A DNA stretch of 64,000 nt from Acidipropionibacterium acidipropionici (lineage in GTDB: Bacteria; Actinomycetota; Actinomycetes; Propionibacteriales; Propionibacteriaceae), in NCBI RefSeq assembly GCF_001441165.1, contig NZ_CP013126.1, positions 2,137,551 through 2,201,550 of the forward strand, written 5' to 3'. The stretch's first letter is position 1; every line of letters begins with the position of its first letter. Both the position numbers and the translations under genes were made by a program. This document shows positions 8,706-21,811 of this stretch, one piece after another. The notes below the pieces were generated by a model, which made no database searches, was not told where the DNA came from, and saw only the letters and a list, made by a program, of their open reading frames with translations.

Positions 8706-10040
8706 ATGACACGCAGCGTCCTCGATCCTTCCTTCGTCGCCCGGCAGCGCGAGACCTTCGCCGCCGACCCGGTGGCCAGGATCGTCCAGAACGCCGTGAC
8801 GGGCACCGGGGCCGACAAGGTCAGCCTCGACCGCGACGTCGTCAACCGCCTCGACGAATCGGTCTCCGAACGGCTCGACGCCTGGCCGGTCACCGATCAG
8901 AAGCACTCGGGCCGCTGCTGGGCCTTCGCCGGCCTCAACGTGCTGCGCGCACGGGTCATCAAGGACCTCAACCTCGAGGACTTCGCCTTCTCCCAGAACT
9001 TCATCGCCTTTCACGACAAGCTCGAGAAGGCGAACCACGTCCTCACCCGGGCCGTCGCCGTCGCCGACCATGATCTGGACGACGAGGAGGTGCGCCTGAT
9101 CCTCGAGCACACCGGCGACGACGGCGGATACTGGCCGCAGTTCCTCGATCTGGTTGCCAAGTACGGGCTGGTCCCCGCCTGGGCGATGCCCGACACCGAG
9201 TCCGCCGGCAACACCGCCCAGCTCAACCGCGTCCTGTCCACCGTGCTGCGACGCGCGGTACTGGGCATCCGGGCAGCCGCCACGGACTCTGACCCCCAGG
9301 AGGGATCCGAGAGGATCGAGGCCGTGCGCCTGCAGGCGATGAGCGACGTCTACCGGGTGCTCGCGATCCACCTGGGCACACCCCCGACCTCCTTCACCTG
9401 GCAGTACCGCGACAAGGACAAGGCCTTCCACAACGAGGGTGAACTGACTCCGGTGGAGTTCGCGAAGAAGGTCGTGCCGGACGCGGTGTACGGCTACATC
9501 GCCCTGGCCCACGATCCCCGCCCGGAGAACCCGGTGGGCCGCAAGTACGTCATCGACCACACCCCGTGGATGGAGGGCGGCACCCCGTATACGCACCTCA
9601 GCGCCCCGCTCGACGACCTCAAGACCGCCGCGATAGCGGCGATCCGCGACGGCGAACCGGTCTGGTTCGACTGCGATGTGGCCCGTCAGTTCGACAGGGA
9701 GGGCGGCATCTGGGACGCCCGGCTCCACGACTACGATTCCCTCTACGGGGTGGACCTGTCGATGACCAAGGCCGAGCGGATGAGCATGCGGGAGATCGGT
9801 CCCACCCACGCGATGGCTCTGGTCGGGGTCGACCTGGTCGACGGGGAGCCGCGGCGGTGGCGGGTCGAGAACTCCTGGGGGGATGAGGTGGGCCGCAAGG
9901 GGTTCTTCACGATGGACGACTCCTGGTTCGACGATTACGTCTTCCGGGTGATCGTCGCCCCCGAGCGCCTGTCGGAGGCCGCCCGGGTGGAGTGGGCCGC
10001 CGAGCCCATCGTCCTGCCCGAGTGGGATGCGCTGAGCTGA
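8706..10040 (+). CDS. pepC: Aminopeptidase C / bleomycin hydrolase family (C1B)
   Basis: A 444 aa papain-fold cytoplasmic aminopeptidase of the kind that trims intracellular peptides from the N-terminus. The catalytic triad is visible: Cys71 in QKHSGRCWAF (with Gln65 as oxyanion residue), His in PTHAMALVG near 368, and Asn in ENSWGDE near 389. The ATG at 8706 is used because the upstream part of the frame is not conserved and GGGAG lies before it. CACAGT at 8662-8667 could be the -10 box. The gene is convergent with amrS with only three bases between the stops. Confidence 0.93.
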   Translation: MTRSVLDPSFVARQRETFAADPVARIVQNAVTGTGADKVSLDRDVVNRLDESVSERLDAWPVTDQKHSGRCWAFAGLNVLRARVIKDLNLEDFAFSQNFIAFHDKLEKANHVLTRAVAVADHDLDDEEVRLILEHTGDDGGYWPQFLDLVAKYGLVPAWAMPDTESAGNTAQLNRVLSTVLRRAVLGIRAAATDSDPQEGSERIEAVRLQAMSDVYRVLAIHLGTPPTSFTWQYRDKDKAFHNEGELTPVEFAKKVVPDAVYGYIALAHDPRPENPVGRKYVIDHTPWMEGGTPYTHLSAPLDDLKTAAIAAIRDGEPVWFDCDVARQFDREGGIWDARLHDYDSLYGVDLSMTKAERMSMREIGPTHAMALVGVDLVDGEPRRWRVENSWGDEVGRKGFFTMDDSWFDDYVFRVIVAPERLSEAARVEWAAEPIVLPEWDALS

Positions 10041-10043
10041 TCG

Positions 10044-11135
<1,092 letters not shown>

Positions 11136-11136
11136 C

Positions 11137-11724
11137 TCAGGGCTCCTTCCATGCGGTGACGGTGTAGCGCTCGAGGACGGCGTCGTCGGCCCACCAGTCC
11201 GACGGCAGCCCGGCCTTGCGCTTGAGCTGGTCCAGGAAGCGGGCGGGGTCGGGGAGCTCCTCCCACACCTGCGGCAGGAAAGTGCCGCGATGCCCGTGCC
11301 AGGTCAGGATCAGACCGTCGACGCCGGGGCGCAGCCGACGCCGCAGGTCGTCCTGATCGTCGAAGGCCAGGGGATCGGGGGACGAGAGCACGGAGACCTC
11401 GACGTTCAGCCGGTCGAGTTCCGGGCGGGTCACGGCGTCGAACCGCGGGTCCCTGGTGGCCGCGGCCACCGCGTTGGCGGTGACGTCGTCGGCCAGCGGC
11501 CGCCAGGCGCGCAGCGATCCGATGCAGCCGCGCAGGGAGTCGTTGTCGCGCACCCGCAGGGTCACGAAACAGGCCCCCTCCGCCATGGCCCATCGCGGGG
11601 CGGCAGGTGGTGCCACCGGCGCTCCCAGATGCCGGGCGATCGACGCACGGGCCACCGGCAGCAGCCAGGAGCCGGCGTCCGCAGGAAGGCGGCTGGTGCG
11701 CGGGTGCTGAAGGGAACGGGTCAT
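11137..11724 (-). CDS. amrA: AmmeMemoRadiSam system protein A (AMMECR1 domain)
   Basis: A 195 aa protein of the AMMECR1 family. It shows the conserved core sequence SLRGCIGSLRAWRPL and the downstream RDPRF, ELDRLNVEVSVLS and DGLILTWHGHRGTFLPQVW blocks. The human homologue is a disease-associated protein of unknown enzymatic function. Its ATG overlaps the amrB stop as ATGA, so the two proteins are likely translationally coupled. Confidence 0.93.
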   Translation of the reverse strand: MTRSLQHPRTSRLPADAGSWLLPVARASIARHLGAPVAPPAAPRWAMAEGACFVTLRVRDNDSLRGCIGSLRAWRPLADDVTANAVAAATRDPRFDAVTRPELDRLNVEVSVLSSPDPLAFDDQDDLRRRLRPGVDGLILTWHGHRGTFLPQVWEELPDPARFLDQLKRKAGLPSDWWADDAVLERYTVTAWKEP

Positions 11725-12539
11725 GGCGTGTCCTCGGCGTCCAGCGCCAGGGAGGCGTAGCCGACCACCCGGGAGGGATCGCCGGCGGTGTCGGCGGAGG
11801 TGGCCCGGGCCAGGATGTGCGGGGCCCAGCCGAGCCGACGGGAGGCCTGGAGCATGCCATTGAGGGGATGGGCGCCGCAGGCCCGGTCCGCGGGAACCGT
11901 GTCCTGACGCTCGAGGATGCGTGCGATCGTGTGGTCGTCCAGGCGCCGGGCCTCGGCATGGGCATGGTAGTGGGACAGGTCGGAGCTGATGACGATGAAG
12001 GTGTCGGGATCGGCGGCCAGGGTCTCGATGACCTGCGCGACGGAATCGGGCTCGGCCAGCCCCACGGCCAGGGGAGTGATCGGAATATCGCCCAGGATCC
12101 GCTGGAGGAACGGCACCTGCACCTCCAACGAATGCTCCTCGGCGTGAGTGGCCGCGTGGACGGCGACCTGGGGCAGATCGTCCAGACCTGAGGCGTCGAC
12201 CGGGCAGACCCCCAACGGGGTGGCGTAACCGCCGGCCGCCGGCAGCGCGAGACCACGGATGGCCACCCGGTGGGTCGGTCCCAGAACGGCGACCCGGCGA
12301 GGCGGATGGTGCGCGGCCAGGCGTGCGAGGAGCCGATAGCCGTGGGCAGCCGTCGGCCCGGAGTAGATGTACCCGGCGTGCGGGACGATCAGCGTCCGCA
12401 GGCGGTCGGGGTCGACGTCCTCCTCGTCGGGCTCGCTTGCGGCCAGCAGCCGGTCGAGCGTCTCGGTGAGTTCGGCCGGATCGGCCGGGTAGAAGAATCC
12501 GGCCACCGCCGGAGGCCGGATCGCGTCCTGGGTTCTCAT
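11721..12539 (-). CDS. amrB: AmmeMemoRadiSam system protein B (MEMO1 family)
   Basis: A 272 aa member of the MEMO1 family, which shares the fold of extradiol ring-cleavage dioxygenases. Conserved blocks are VAGFFYPADP near the start, the metal-site-like VPHAGYIYSG, THAEEHSLEVQVPFLQ, and SSDLSHYH. It is the first gene of the operon. ATG 12539 has AGGGGTGA at good spacing, and TATTCT at 12614-12619 (minus strand) is a likely -10 box, giving a leader of about 65 bases. Recent work links MEMO1 to iron or copper binding in animals, but the bacterial role is unknown. Confidence 0.92.
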   Translation of the reverse strand: MRTQDAIRPPAVAGFFYPADPAELTETLDRLLAASEPDEEDVDPDRLRTLIVPHAGYIYSGPTAAHGYRLLARLAAHHPPRRVAVLGPTHRVAIRGLALPAAGGYATPLGVCPVDASGLDDLPQVAVHAATHAEEHSLEVQVPFLQRILGDIPITPLAVGLAEPDSVAQVIETLAADPDTFIVISSDLSHYHAHAEARRLDDHTIARILERQDTVPADRACGAHPLNGMLQASRRLGWAPHILARATSADTAGDPSRVVGYASLALDAEDTP

Positions 12540-12719
12540 GATCGTCACCCCTGTGGAACATCGAGGTGTGCGACATCGCCGTGTGCGGCGTCGCACTGTT
12601 CGGACCTCCATCCAGAATAGGCGGGTCCCGGCACCTCGACAGGGCCGAGGGCGAGGAATCCGCGGACCCCCGACAGCGGCCAGGGCGCTGCGCCCGAGAG
12701 GCGGGGCAGACTGGGCACC

Positions 12720-13205
12720 ATGATGACCCCGGTGCTGACAACCCTCGGATTCGTGCTTCATCCCGACCGCCGGAGGGTGCTCATGGTGCATCGGGTGGCC
12801 CGCCCCGACGACGACCAGCTCGGCAAGTACAACGGGCTGGGCGGCAAGGTGGAGCCGGGGGAGGACGCGGCGGCCGGGATGTGCCGGGAGCTGCGCGAGG
12901 AGGCCCGTATCGAGGTGGACTCGATGCATCTGCGGGGCACCGTGTCATGGCCGGGGTTCGGCCGCCACGGGGAGGACCATTTCGGGCTCATCTTCGTCAT
13001 CGACGGGTGGCACGGGGAGATTCCAGACGCGAATGAGGAGGGCCCGCTGAGTTGGGAGCGCATCGACGGGTTGTCCGAGCTGCCGATGTGGGAGGGGGAC
13101 CGGTACTTCCTCCCGCTGGTCTTCGACTCCGCGGTCCATCAGTTCCACGGCTGCATCCCCTACGAGAACGGGCGACCCACCGGCTGGAGCGTCACCCGGC
13201 TGTGA
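12720..13205 (+). CDS. NUDIX hydrolase, MutT/8-oxo-dGTPase-like
   Basis: A 161 aa NUDIX pyrophosphatase. The Nudix box runs from GGKVEPGEDA to RELREEARI (residues 41-64) with all key Glu residues. Length and layout resemble 8-oxo-(d)GTP diphosphatases of Gram-positive bacteria, so nucleotide-pool cleaning is the likely role, but substrate cannot be read from sequence. Two ATG codons are adjacent. CAGACT sits 7 bases upstream of the first with no ribosome binding site, suggesting leaderless translation. It is divergent from amrB. Confidence 0.88.
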   Translation: MMTPVLTTLGFVLHPDRRRVLMVHRVARPDDDQLGKYNGLGGKVEPGEDAAAGMCRELREEARIEVDSMHLRGTVSWPGFGRHGEDHFGLIFVIDGWHGEIPDANEEGPLSWERIDGLSELPMWEGDRYFLPLVFDSAVHQFHGCIPYENGRPTGWSVTRL

Positions 13206-13224
13206 CCAGCCGATCCGCCGCGTC

Positions 13225-13293
13225 CCCAATGTGGCGTCAGGCGGCGTGAACGGGCCGGTTCCGGGTCGCGGCGCCGGTGTGCGCCACATTGGG
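13225..13293. repeat. Palindromic element A, copy 1
   Basis: Arms CCCAATGTGGCG and CGCCACATTGGG flank a GC-rich centre, 69 bp in total. It lies between the NUDIX gene and the methyltransferase, starting 19 bases after the NUDIX stop. Confidence 0.95.
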
Positions 13294-13340
13294 TACCGGA
13301 CGGCGGCGGGCCGGGGTGTCGGCAGCCATAGGCTGTGCCC

Positions 13341-14540
13341 ATGGATGCGGATCTGGCGCGACGACTGCGTTCGGCCGAGGGGGCCGAGGCCCTTGAGAGG
13401 GCACAGGCCGAGGCCGACCCGGACTCCCTGGGTGCCGCCACGCGGCTGCGCTCCCGGTTCGATCCGGATCTGGCAGCGGCCGCACTGGACCAGGTCTCGC
13501 TGCGCAGACGTGCGCTCGACAAGATCGGCCCGGTCGGGGCGCGGATGCTGTGGACCCGTGACGGGCTGGAGCAGGCGACCAGGGGAGCGGTGTCGGCATG
13601 GCGGGCCGCCTGTCTCAGGGACGCCGGCATCAGACGGGTCGTCGACCTGGGCTGCGCCTGCGGGGCCGATGCCCGTGCCTGTCTGGACGCCGGTCTGGAT
13701 GTGACGGCCGTCGAGATCGACCCCGGCATCGCCGAACTCGCCCGGTTCAACCTGCCCGGAGCACGGGTGATCTGCGGCGACGCCGAGCGCCTGGCTCCTG
13801 AGCTTCTGGCCGGATGCGGCCCCGACACCGCCGTCATGCTGGACCCGGCCAGACGCACCGGGCGGGGACGCAGCTGGCGGATCGAGGACATCCGCCCGTC
13901 CTGGGACTTCGTGCAGCAGATGCTCGCCGGTCCGCACCCGACCGTGGTGAAACTGGGCCCCGGCGTGCCCCGCGAGCTGATCCCCGAGGGGGTGCGGGTC
14001 GACTGGGTGGGGCACCGGCGAGACCTCGTCGAGGCCACCCTGTGGTCAGTGGCCGGACCGGGGGGCGGAGCGGGCAGGGAGACCGCCGACCCCAGAGCCG
14101 TTCTGGTGGGCGACGATCCGTCTGTCTTCCAGAGCCTTCCCGGGGGAGAGCCGTCCCTCGATGCCGGAGCGGTGACCGGCTTCCTCGCCGAACCCCATCC
14201 GGCTGCGATCCGCGCCAGGGCGATGCGAGCGGCCGCCGGCGCCGACGTCCACATCCCGGCCCCCGGGATCGCCTACCTGCTCGCATCCGAACCGGTGGCC
14301 TCGCCGTGGCTCACCTGGTTCCGGGTTCTCGAGGAGATGCCCTTCGCGGAGAAGGCCCTGCGGTCCTGGGTGCGCCAGAACCGGGTGGGCGCCCTGGAGA
14401 TCAAGGTGCGCGGTCTGGACGTCGACCCGGCGGCGCTTCGGCGACGGCTGCATCCCAGGGGACCACATGCCGCCACCGTCATCCTCACCCCCACGATCGA
14501 GGGGGCCCGGGCGCTGGTGGCCGAACGGATCGTGACCTGA
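13341..14540 (+). CDS. Class I SAM methyltransferase with THUMP-like C-terminal domain
   Basis: A 399 aa protein. A Rossmann methyltransferase core is seen as VVDLGCACGADARACLDAG (motif I) followed by VTAVEIDP and AVMLDPARRTGRG, the latter resembling the DPPR-type catalytic loop. The C-terminal 80 residues match the THUMP-like domain (ALEIKVRGLDVDPAALRRRL). These are generally annotated as putative RNA methyltransferases. The exact target is unknown. ATG 13341 is preceded at 6 bases by TAGGCT and lacks a Shine-Dalgarno, which argues for leaderless translation. An in-frame GTG at 13335 is less likely because it would lie inside that spacing. Confidence 0.85.
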   Translation: MDADLARRLRSAEGAEALERAQAEADPDSLGAATRLRSRFDPDLAAAALDQVSLRRRALDKIGPVGARMLWTRDGLEQATRGAVSAWRAACLRDAGIRRVVDLGCACGADARACLDAGLDVTAVEIDPGIAELARFNLPGARVICGDAERLAPELLAGCGPDTAVMLDPARRTGRGRSWRIEDIRPSWDFVQQMLAGPHPTVVKLGPGVPRELIPEGVRVDWVGHRRDLVEATLWSVAGPGGGAGRETADPRAVLVGDDPSVFQSLPGGEPSLDAGAVTGFLAEPHPAAIRARAMRAAAGADVHIPAPGIAYLLASEPVASPWLTWFRVLEEMPFAEKALRSWVRQNRVGALEIKVRGLDVDPAALRRRLHPRGPHAATVILTPTIEGARALVAERIVT

Positions 14541-14549
14541 CCGGTCGCA

Positions 14550-15215
14550 TCAGGCCTCGAAGCGGGCGTGGACCGACTCCCTCACCGTGATGTCGGCAGG
14601 GGAGAGTTCCACCGCCTCCGATCCGCCACGCGACATCGCGCTCATCATGCGGACGCCGTGGCCGTAGTCATCGTCGATCTCGGAGCGGGCACCTGAGGCC
14701 TCGCTCAGCAGGCCGGGATCGGCGATCGCCAGGATCCTCGGGGCCGGAAGGCCGGCTGCCCGGGCGAGCACCTCCGCACGGTGGGTGGCGTCGCGGACCG
14801 CACCGGCGAGCACCTCATCGGCCATCTGGTCGCGGGTTTTCTCGGTGAGGGCCCATGTGACGTCGTCGACAGTCAGGCCGGCGGTCTCGGCCCAGGTCGT
14901 GGCCCATCCCGACAGTGCGGAGAAGTCGGCGAACTTCACCGTGATCGGCGAGGAGGTCCGGTAGCGGATCGGCATCACCGTGCCGTCGCTGTTGTACGGC
15001 CGCCATGCCCTCGTCGTCAGTGCCCCGACCGAGAACCAGGTCGCCGCCCCGTTCTCCTCGAGCTCGACGAGCTGGTGACGCAGTGACTCTGTGGTGCTGG
15101 TGGCCTGGCGGGCGACGGTGCCGCGGTCGCCGCCCTCGGCCCCGGAAGTGAGGGTCACGATGCCGCGTTCGGCCGGAAGGTCGAGGGTGAAGGTTCCTGC
15201 CACAGTGATGAGCAT
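14550..15215 (-). CDS. SIMPL domain-containing protein (DUF541)
   Basis: A 221 aa protein of the SIMPL/DUF541 family, named after a mouse signalling protein. Bacterial members (BP26-like, YggE) are linked to oxidative stress tolerance, with no fixed biochemical role. Unlike periplasmic YggE, this one has no signal peptide and starts directly with MLITVAGTFTLDLPAERG. ATG 15215 has CAGACT 7 bases upstream on its strand, a probable leaderless start. Convergent with the methyltransferase, 9 bases apart. Confidence 0.85.
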   Translation of the reverse strand: MLITVAGTFTLDLPAERGIVTLTSGAEGGDRGTVARQATSTTESLRHQLVELEENGAATWFSVGALTTRAWRPYNSDGTVMPIRYRTSSPITVKFADFSALSGWATTWAETAGLTVDDVTWALTEKTRDQMADEVLAGAVRDATHRAEVLARAAGLPAPRILAIADPGLLSEASGARSEIDDDYGHGVRMMSAMSRGGSEAVELSPADITVRESVHARFEA

Positions 15216-15284
15216 GTGACCCAGTCTGTCCGGAGCCACCGACGCCGGCCCGGTGGATCCTCCGATTCCCACCTCCGGCCGGTT

Positions 15285-15352
15285 CCCAATGTGGCGTCCA
15301 GCGGCGCCGGCGAGCCGGGCCCTCCGCGCGCGCCGCTGGGTGCCACATTGGG
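15285..15352. repeat. Palindromic element A, copy 2
   Basis: 68 bp with arms CCCAATGTGGCG and GCCACATTGGG and inner complementary blocks CAGCGGCG / CGCCGCTG. It lies between the divergent SIMPL gene and groES, about 70 bases before the CIRCE operator. Confidence 0.95.
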
Positions 15353-15422
15353 GATCCGGGTCGGGCACGGGGGAGGGAGGGATCGGCGCCGCGCGGCCAG
15401 GATCGTGGAGGACGGTCGATAC

Positions 15423-15463
15423 CTGGCACTCGGGTTGAAGGAGTGCTAACGCCGGTGTACTTT
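15423..15463 (+). promoter_or_regulatory. groES-groEL promoter overlapped by CIRCE operator 1
   Basis: CTGGCACTC, 9 bases, GAGTGCTAA at 15423-15449 is a CIRCE element, the binding site of the heat-shock repressor HrcA. It overlaps the -35 box TTGAAG (15435-15440). The -10 box TACTTT is at 15458-15463, with exact 17-base spacing. HrcA bound here would block RNA polymerase directly. Confidence 0.9.
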
Positions 15464-15468
15464 TCTTG

Positions 15469-15495
15469 TTGGCACTCTCCTAGGGAGTGTGCCAA
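15469..15495 (+). promoter_or_regulatory. CIRCE operator 2 at the transcription start
   Basis: TTGGCACTC, 9 bases, GTGTGCCAA: the same 9-9-9 geometry as CIRCE with one arm mismatch. It starts about 5 bases after the -10 box, so it would cover the transcription start. Two operators suggest tight HrcA repression. hrcA itself is not in the window. Confidence 0.8.
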
Positions 15496-15602
15496 CGGAC
15501 CGGTGGCACCCGCGACGTCGGCGGTCCGCTCACAGCTCGGGGCTCGCAACCCCAGGCGAGTGACATCGAACGATTCGTCTTCATCATGAAAGGGGTCTTG
15601 AC

Positions 15603-15899
15603 GTGGCAACCACGATCAAGCCGCTCGAGGACCGCGTCCTCGTCCAGCCTCTCGAGGCCGAGCAGACCACCGCTTCCGGACTCGTCATCCCGGACACCGC
15701 CAAGGAGAAGCCGCAGGAGGGCCGCGTCATCGCAGCCGGCCCCGGCCGCGTTGACGACAAGGGCACCCGCGTCCCCATGGACGTCAAGGAGAACGACGTC
15801 GTCATCTTCTCCAAGTACGGCGGCACCGAGGTCAAGTACAACGGCGAGGAGTACCTGCTCCTCAACGCTCGCGACATCCTCGCGATCGTCGAGAAGTGA
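15603..15899 (+). CDS. groS: Co-chaperonin GroES
   Basis: A 98 aa lid protein of the GroEL-GroES folding machine. It shows [19 protein letters not shown] at the start, the [15 protein letters not shown] mobile loop and the C-terminal [20 protein letters not shown] is the start at 15603, with AAAGGGG upstream. The leader of about 135 bases carries CIRCE operator 2. groEL follows after 11 bases. Confidence 0.98.
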   Translation: MATTIKPLEDRVLVQPLEAEQTTASGLVIPDTAKEKPQEGRVIAAGPGRVDDKGTRVPMDVKENDVVIFSKYGGTEVKYNGEEYLLLNARDILAIVEK

Positions 15900-15907
15900 G
15901 GCGCTGA

Positions 15908-17503
<1,596 letters not shown>

Positions 17504-17530
17504 GTCGCTGAGCCTCACCTGAGGCAGGAC

Positions 17531-17560
17531 GATCGGCCCCGGCAGCTGCCGGGGCCGATC
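17531..17560 (+). terminator. groESL terminator
   Basis: A perfect 30-base palindrome 27 bases after the groEL stop, each arm starting or ending GATCGGCCCCGG. It forms a very stable hairpin without a U-run. Confidence 0.8.
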
Positions 17561-17612
17561 TGCGTCCAGGGGCCCCGATAGTGTGGTCCCGGCCACTGAC
17601 TGGAGGACCCGC

Positions 17613-19082
17613 ATGACCCCGACCGCCCACCGACGCCGCCTCGTCGAGGCCGTCGCCGTCGGCACCGCAGGATCGGCGCTGATGGCGTGGTGGGCGTGGC
17701 TGGACGAGGAGCCCGGCCATCCCGAGCAGCTCCACGGCATCGAGGCCGGGCCGTGGATGCTGGGCCTGATCGGACTGGTGCTGCTGCTGGCGGCGTGGCT
17801 GCGGTCCGCACCGCTGCGGGGTGGACGCGGGCTCACCGCGATCTGCTGGTCGTTGCCCATGCTCGTCACCCGGCCGATGCTCAGCCTTGACGCCTCGGCC
17901 TACGCCGCCCAGGGGTGGCTGCTGGCCCACGGGCACAATCCCTATCTCGTTCCTCAGGGACAGGCCGGCCCGATGGCCGGTCATGTCGACTGGCACTGGA
18001 GCGGCACCACCGCCGTCTACCCGCCCACCAGTCTGTGGATCCAGGCCGCGATGACCAGGCTGGCAGGCGACGATCCCTTCTGGTCGGTGATGGCGATGCG
18101 GATCCCCGCGGTGGTCGCCATGATCGTCATCGCGGTGGCCGTGACCCGGCTGGCCCGGATGGCGGGGGCCGACCCTCAGGCCGCCATGTGGCTCGCCGTC
18201 GCCAATCCGCTGGTGCTGCTCAACATCGTCGGCGGCGCCCACAACGACGGCCTGCAGGTCGGGGTGACGCTGGTGGCGCTGTGGGCAGGATGGAGTCTTG
18301 CCCGGGCCCGACGCCCCTGGCTCGGGCTGATCGTGGGTGGGGCTCTGGTGGGTCTGGCCGGGACGGTCAAACAGCCCGGGGTGCTCGCCGGCCTGGGACT
18401 GGTGGCCCTGGTGCACCGGCAGGCGGTGGCCGACGGGGACCGGGACACCTGGCCGGCGCTGGTGGGGCGGGCCATGGCCGGAGCCACGGCCGCGATCACC
18501 GTCTTCGGAGGCCTCTCCGCGATCGGAGGGCTGGGCCTGGGATGGCTCAACGACACCGCCGGCAGCCCGGCCTCGGTGACCAGCGACTCCCTCATCGCGA
18601 TGACCGTCCAGGTGATCGGGTGGACCGGGGTCCCGGTGCCCCGCCTCGTCGGGCCCGCGACGGCGATCAGCCTGCTGCTCACCGCCGCGGCCATCGTGTG
18701 GTGCTGGGCCCGCTGGGGCCCGCTGCCGGGCCGTCGGGGGGCTTCCGACAGCAGCCCGATGGCGCTCCAGGCGGGTGCCTTCGCCGCCTTCGCGGTGTGC
18801 GGGGCGAGCCTTCAGCCCTGGTACCTCATCGGTGCGCTGGCCGTCGTCAGCACCCTGCGGCTGAGCCGCCGCACCACATCCGCACTGGTGCTGGGCGGCG
18901 TCCTGGGATCCGGACTGTGCCTCCTGCAGTGGTTCTCCTCACCCTTCCTCGCACTGCCCCTGGCGATCCTGGTCGGTCTGGCGGCCTGGTTGCCGGCCGG
19001 AGCGCGCAGAGGATGGGAGTCGGTGGCCGACCGGGTGGCCGGTGAGAGGGTCGAGGCCGAGCGCACCGCGGGACTAGGATGA
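17613..19082 (+). CDS. Polytopic GT-C mannosyltransferase, MptB-like
   Basis: A 489 aa integral membrane protein with about a dozen hydrophobic segments. The first extracytoplasmic loop contains LSLDASAYAAQGWLLAHGHN, matching the acidic DxxxY-type motif of polyprenol-phosphate-mannose-dependent GT-C enzymes. NPLVLLNIVGGAHNDGLQVG is a hallmark of the actinobacterial MptA/MptB alpha-1,6-mannosyltransferase group, which elongates lipomannan-type cores. With the GT4 gene at 1451 it suggests mannosylated envelope lipids. ATG 17613 is chosen because GGAGG precedes it. A GTG at 17583 is a weaker option. Confidence 0.82.
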   Translation: MTPTAHRRRLVEAVAVGTAGSALMAWWAWLDEEPGHPEQLHGIEAGPWMLGLIGLVLLLAAWLRSAPLRGGRGLTAICWSLPMLVTRPMLSLDASAYAAQGWLLAHGHNPYLVPQGQAGPMAGHVDWHWSGTTAVYPPTSLWIQAAMTRLAGDDPFWSVMAMRIPAVVAMIVIAVAVTRLARMAGADPQAAMWLAVANPLVLLNIVGGAHNDGLQVGVTLVALWAGWSLARARRPWLGLIVGGALVGLAGTVKQPGVLAGLGLVALVHRQAVADGDRDTWPALVGRAMAGATAAITVFGGLSAIGGLGLGWLNDTAGSPASVTSDSLIAMTVQVIGWTGVPVPRLVGPATAISLLLTAAAIVWCWARWGPLPGRRGASDSSPMALQAGAFAAFAVCGASLQPWYLIGALAVVSTLRLSRRTTSALVLGGVLGSGLCLLQWFSSPFLALPLAILVGLAAWLPAGARRGWESVADRVAGERVEAERTAGLG

Positions 19083-20660
<1,578 letters not shown>

Positions 20661-20698
20661 GGTCGAGACGGTCCGGAGGGGCCGGCAGGAAAGGAAAA

Positions 20699-21802
20699 AT
20701 GTACGACATCGGACGAAGCAAGCGCGCCACCAGGGCCTACGGGCTCGACGACGTCTCCATCGTGCCGTCGCGGCGCACCAGGGACACCGACCAGGTGAGC
20801 CTCGACTGGCGGATCGACGCCCTCACCTTCGACTTCCCGATCATGGCGGCGCCGATGGACTCGGTGATGAGTCCGCAGACCGCCATCGAGTTCGGAAAGC
20901 TCGGCGGGCTGGGCGTGCTCAACCTGGAGGGTCTGTGGACCCGCTACGAGGATCCGAACGGCCTGCTCGAGGAGCTCGCCGGGATCGACGACCCGCTTGC
21001 GGCGACCAATCGGATGCAGGAGATCTACGCCGAGCCGATCAAGGAGGAGCTCATCACCGAGCGGATGGCGCAGATCCGTGAGGCCGGGGTCCCGGTGGCG
21101 GGGTCGCTGTCGCCCAAGAACGCCTCGCAGTTCTCCGACGTCGTCGTGAAGGCCGGGGTGGACTTCTTCGTGATCCGCGGCACCACCGTCTCGGCCGAGC
21201 ACGTCTCGGACCGCTCCGATGTGCTCGACCTGCGGCAGTTCATCTACGACCTGGACGTCCCGGTGATCGTCGGCGGCTGTGCCACCTATCAGACGGCGCT
21301 GCACCTGATGCGCACCGGCGCTGCCGGAGTGCTCGTCGGATTCGGCGGCGGGGCGGCCCACACCACCCGTCAGGTGCTGGGCATCGAGGTGCCGATGGCC
21401 TCGGCGATCGCCGATGTGGCCGAGGCCCGGCGCGACTACATGGACGAGTCCGGCGGACGCTATGTCCACGTCATCGCCGACGGCTCGGTGGGGCGCTCGG
21501 GAGACATCGCCAAGGCGATCGCCTGCGGTGCCGACGCGGTGATGGTCGGATCCCCGCTCGCACGGGCGAAGGAGGCCCCCGGCCAGGGCTGGCACTGGGG
21601 ATCCGAGGCCTGGCACGGGACCCTGCCGCGCGGCGAGCGGGTGCGTTTCGAGGCGGTGGGCACCCTGGCCGAGGTGGTCAACGGGCCCTCGAGGATCCCC
21701 GACGGCACCATGAACCTGGTGGGCGGGTTGCGGCAGGCGATGGCCACCACCGGCTACTCCGACGTCAAGTCCTTCCAGCGCATCGAGCTGATCCTGCACT
21801 GA
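20699..21802 (+). CDS. guaB3: GuaB3 family IMPDH-related protein
   Basis: A 367 aa TIM-barrel protein of the GuaB3 family, which follows guaB in many actinobacteria. It lacks CBS domains. NAD/nucleotide-binding features are kept ([50 protein letters not shown]), but the loop that holds the catalytic Cys in GuaB reads GFGGGAAHTTR here, with His221 at that place. A cyanobacterial GuaB3 has been reported to act as a GMP reductase. Whether that holds here is open. AGGAAAGG precedes the ATG. Co-transcription with guaB is likely. Confidence 0.9.
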   Translation: MYDIGRSKRATRAYGLDDVSIVPSRRTRDTDQVSLDWRIDALTFDFPIMAAPMDSVMSPQTAIEFGKLGGLGVLNLEGLWTRYEDPNGLLEELAGIDDPLAATNRMQEIYAEPIKEELITERMAQIREAGVPVAGSLSPKNASQFSDVVVKAGVDFFVIRGTTVSAEHVSDRSDVLDLRQFIYDLDVPVIVGGCATYQTALHLMRTGAAGVLVGFGGGAAHTTRQVLGIEVPMASAIADVAEARRDYMDESGGRYVHVIADGSVGRSGDIAKAIACGADAVMVGSPLARAKEAPGQGWHWGSEAWHGTLPRGERVRFEAVGTLAEVVNGPSRIPDGTMNLVGGLRQAMATTGYSDVKSFQRIELILH

Positions 21803-21811
21803 GCTGTCAGA

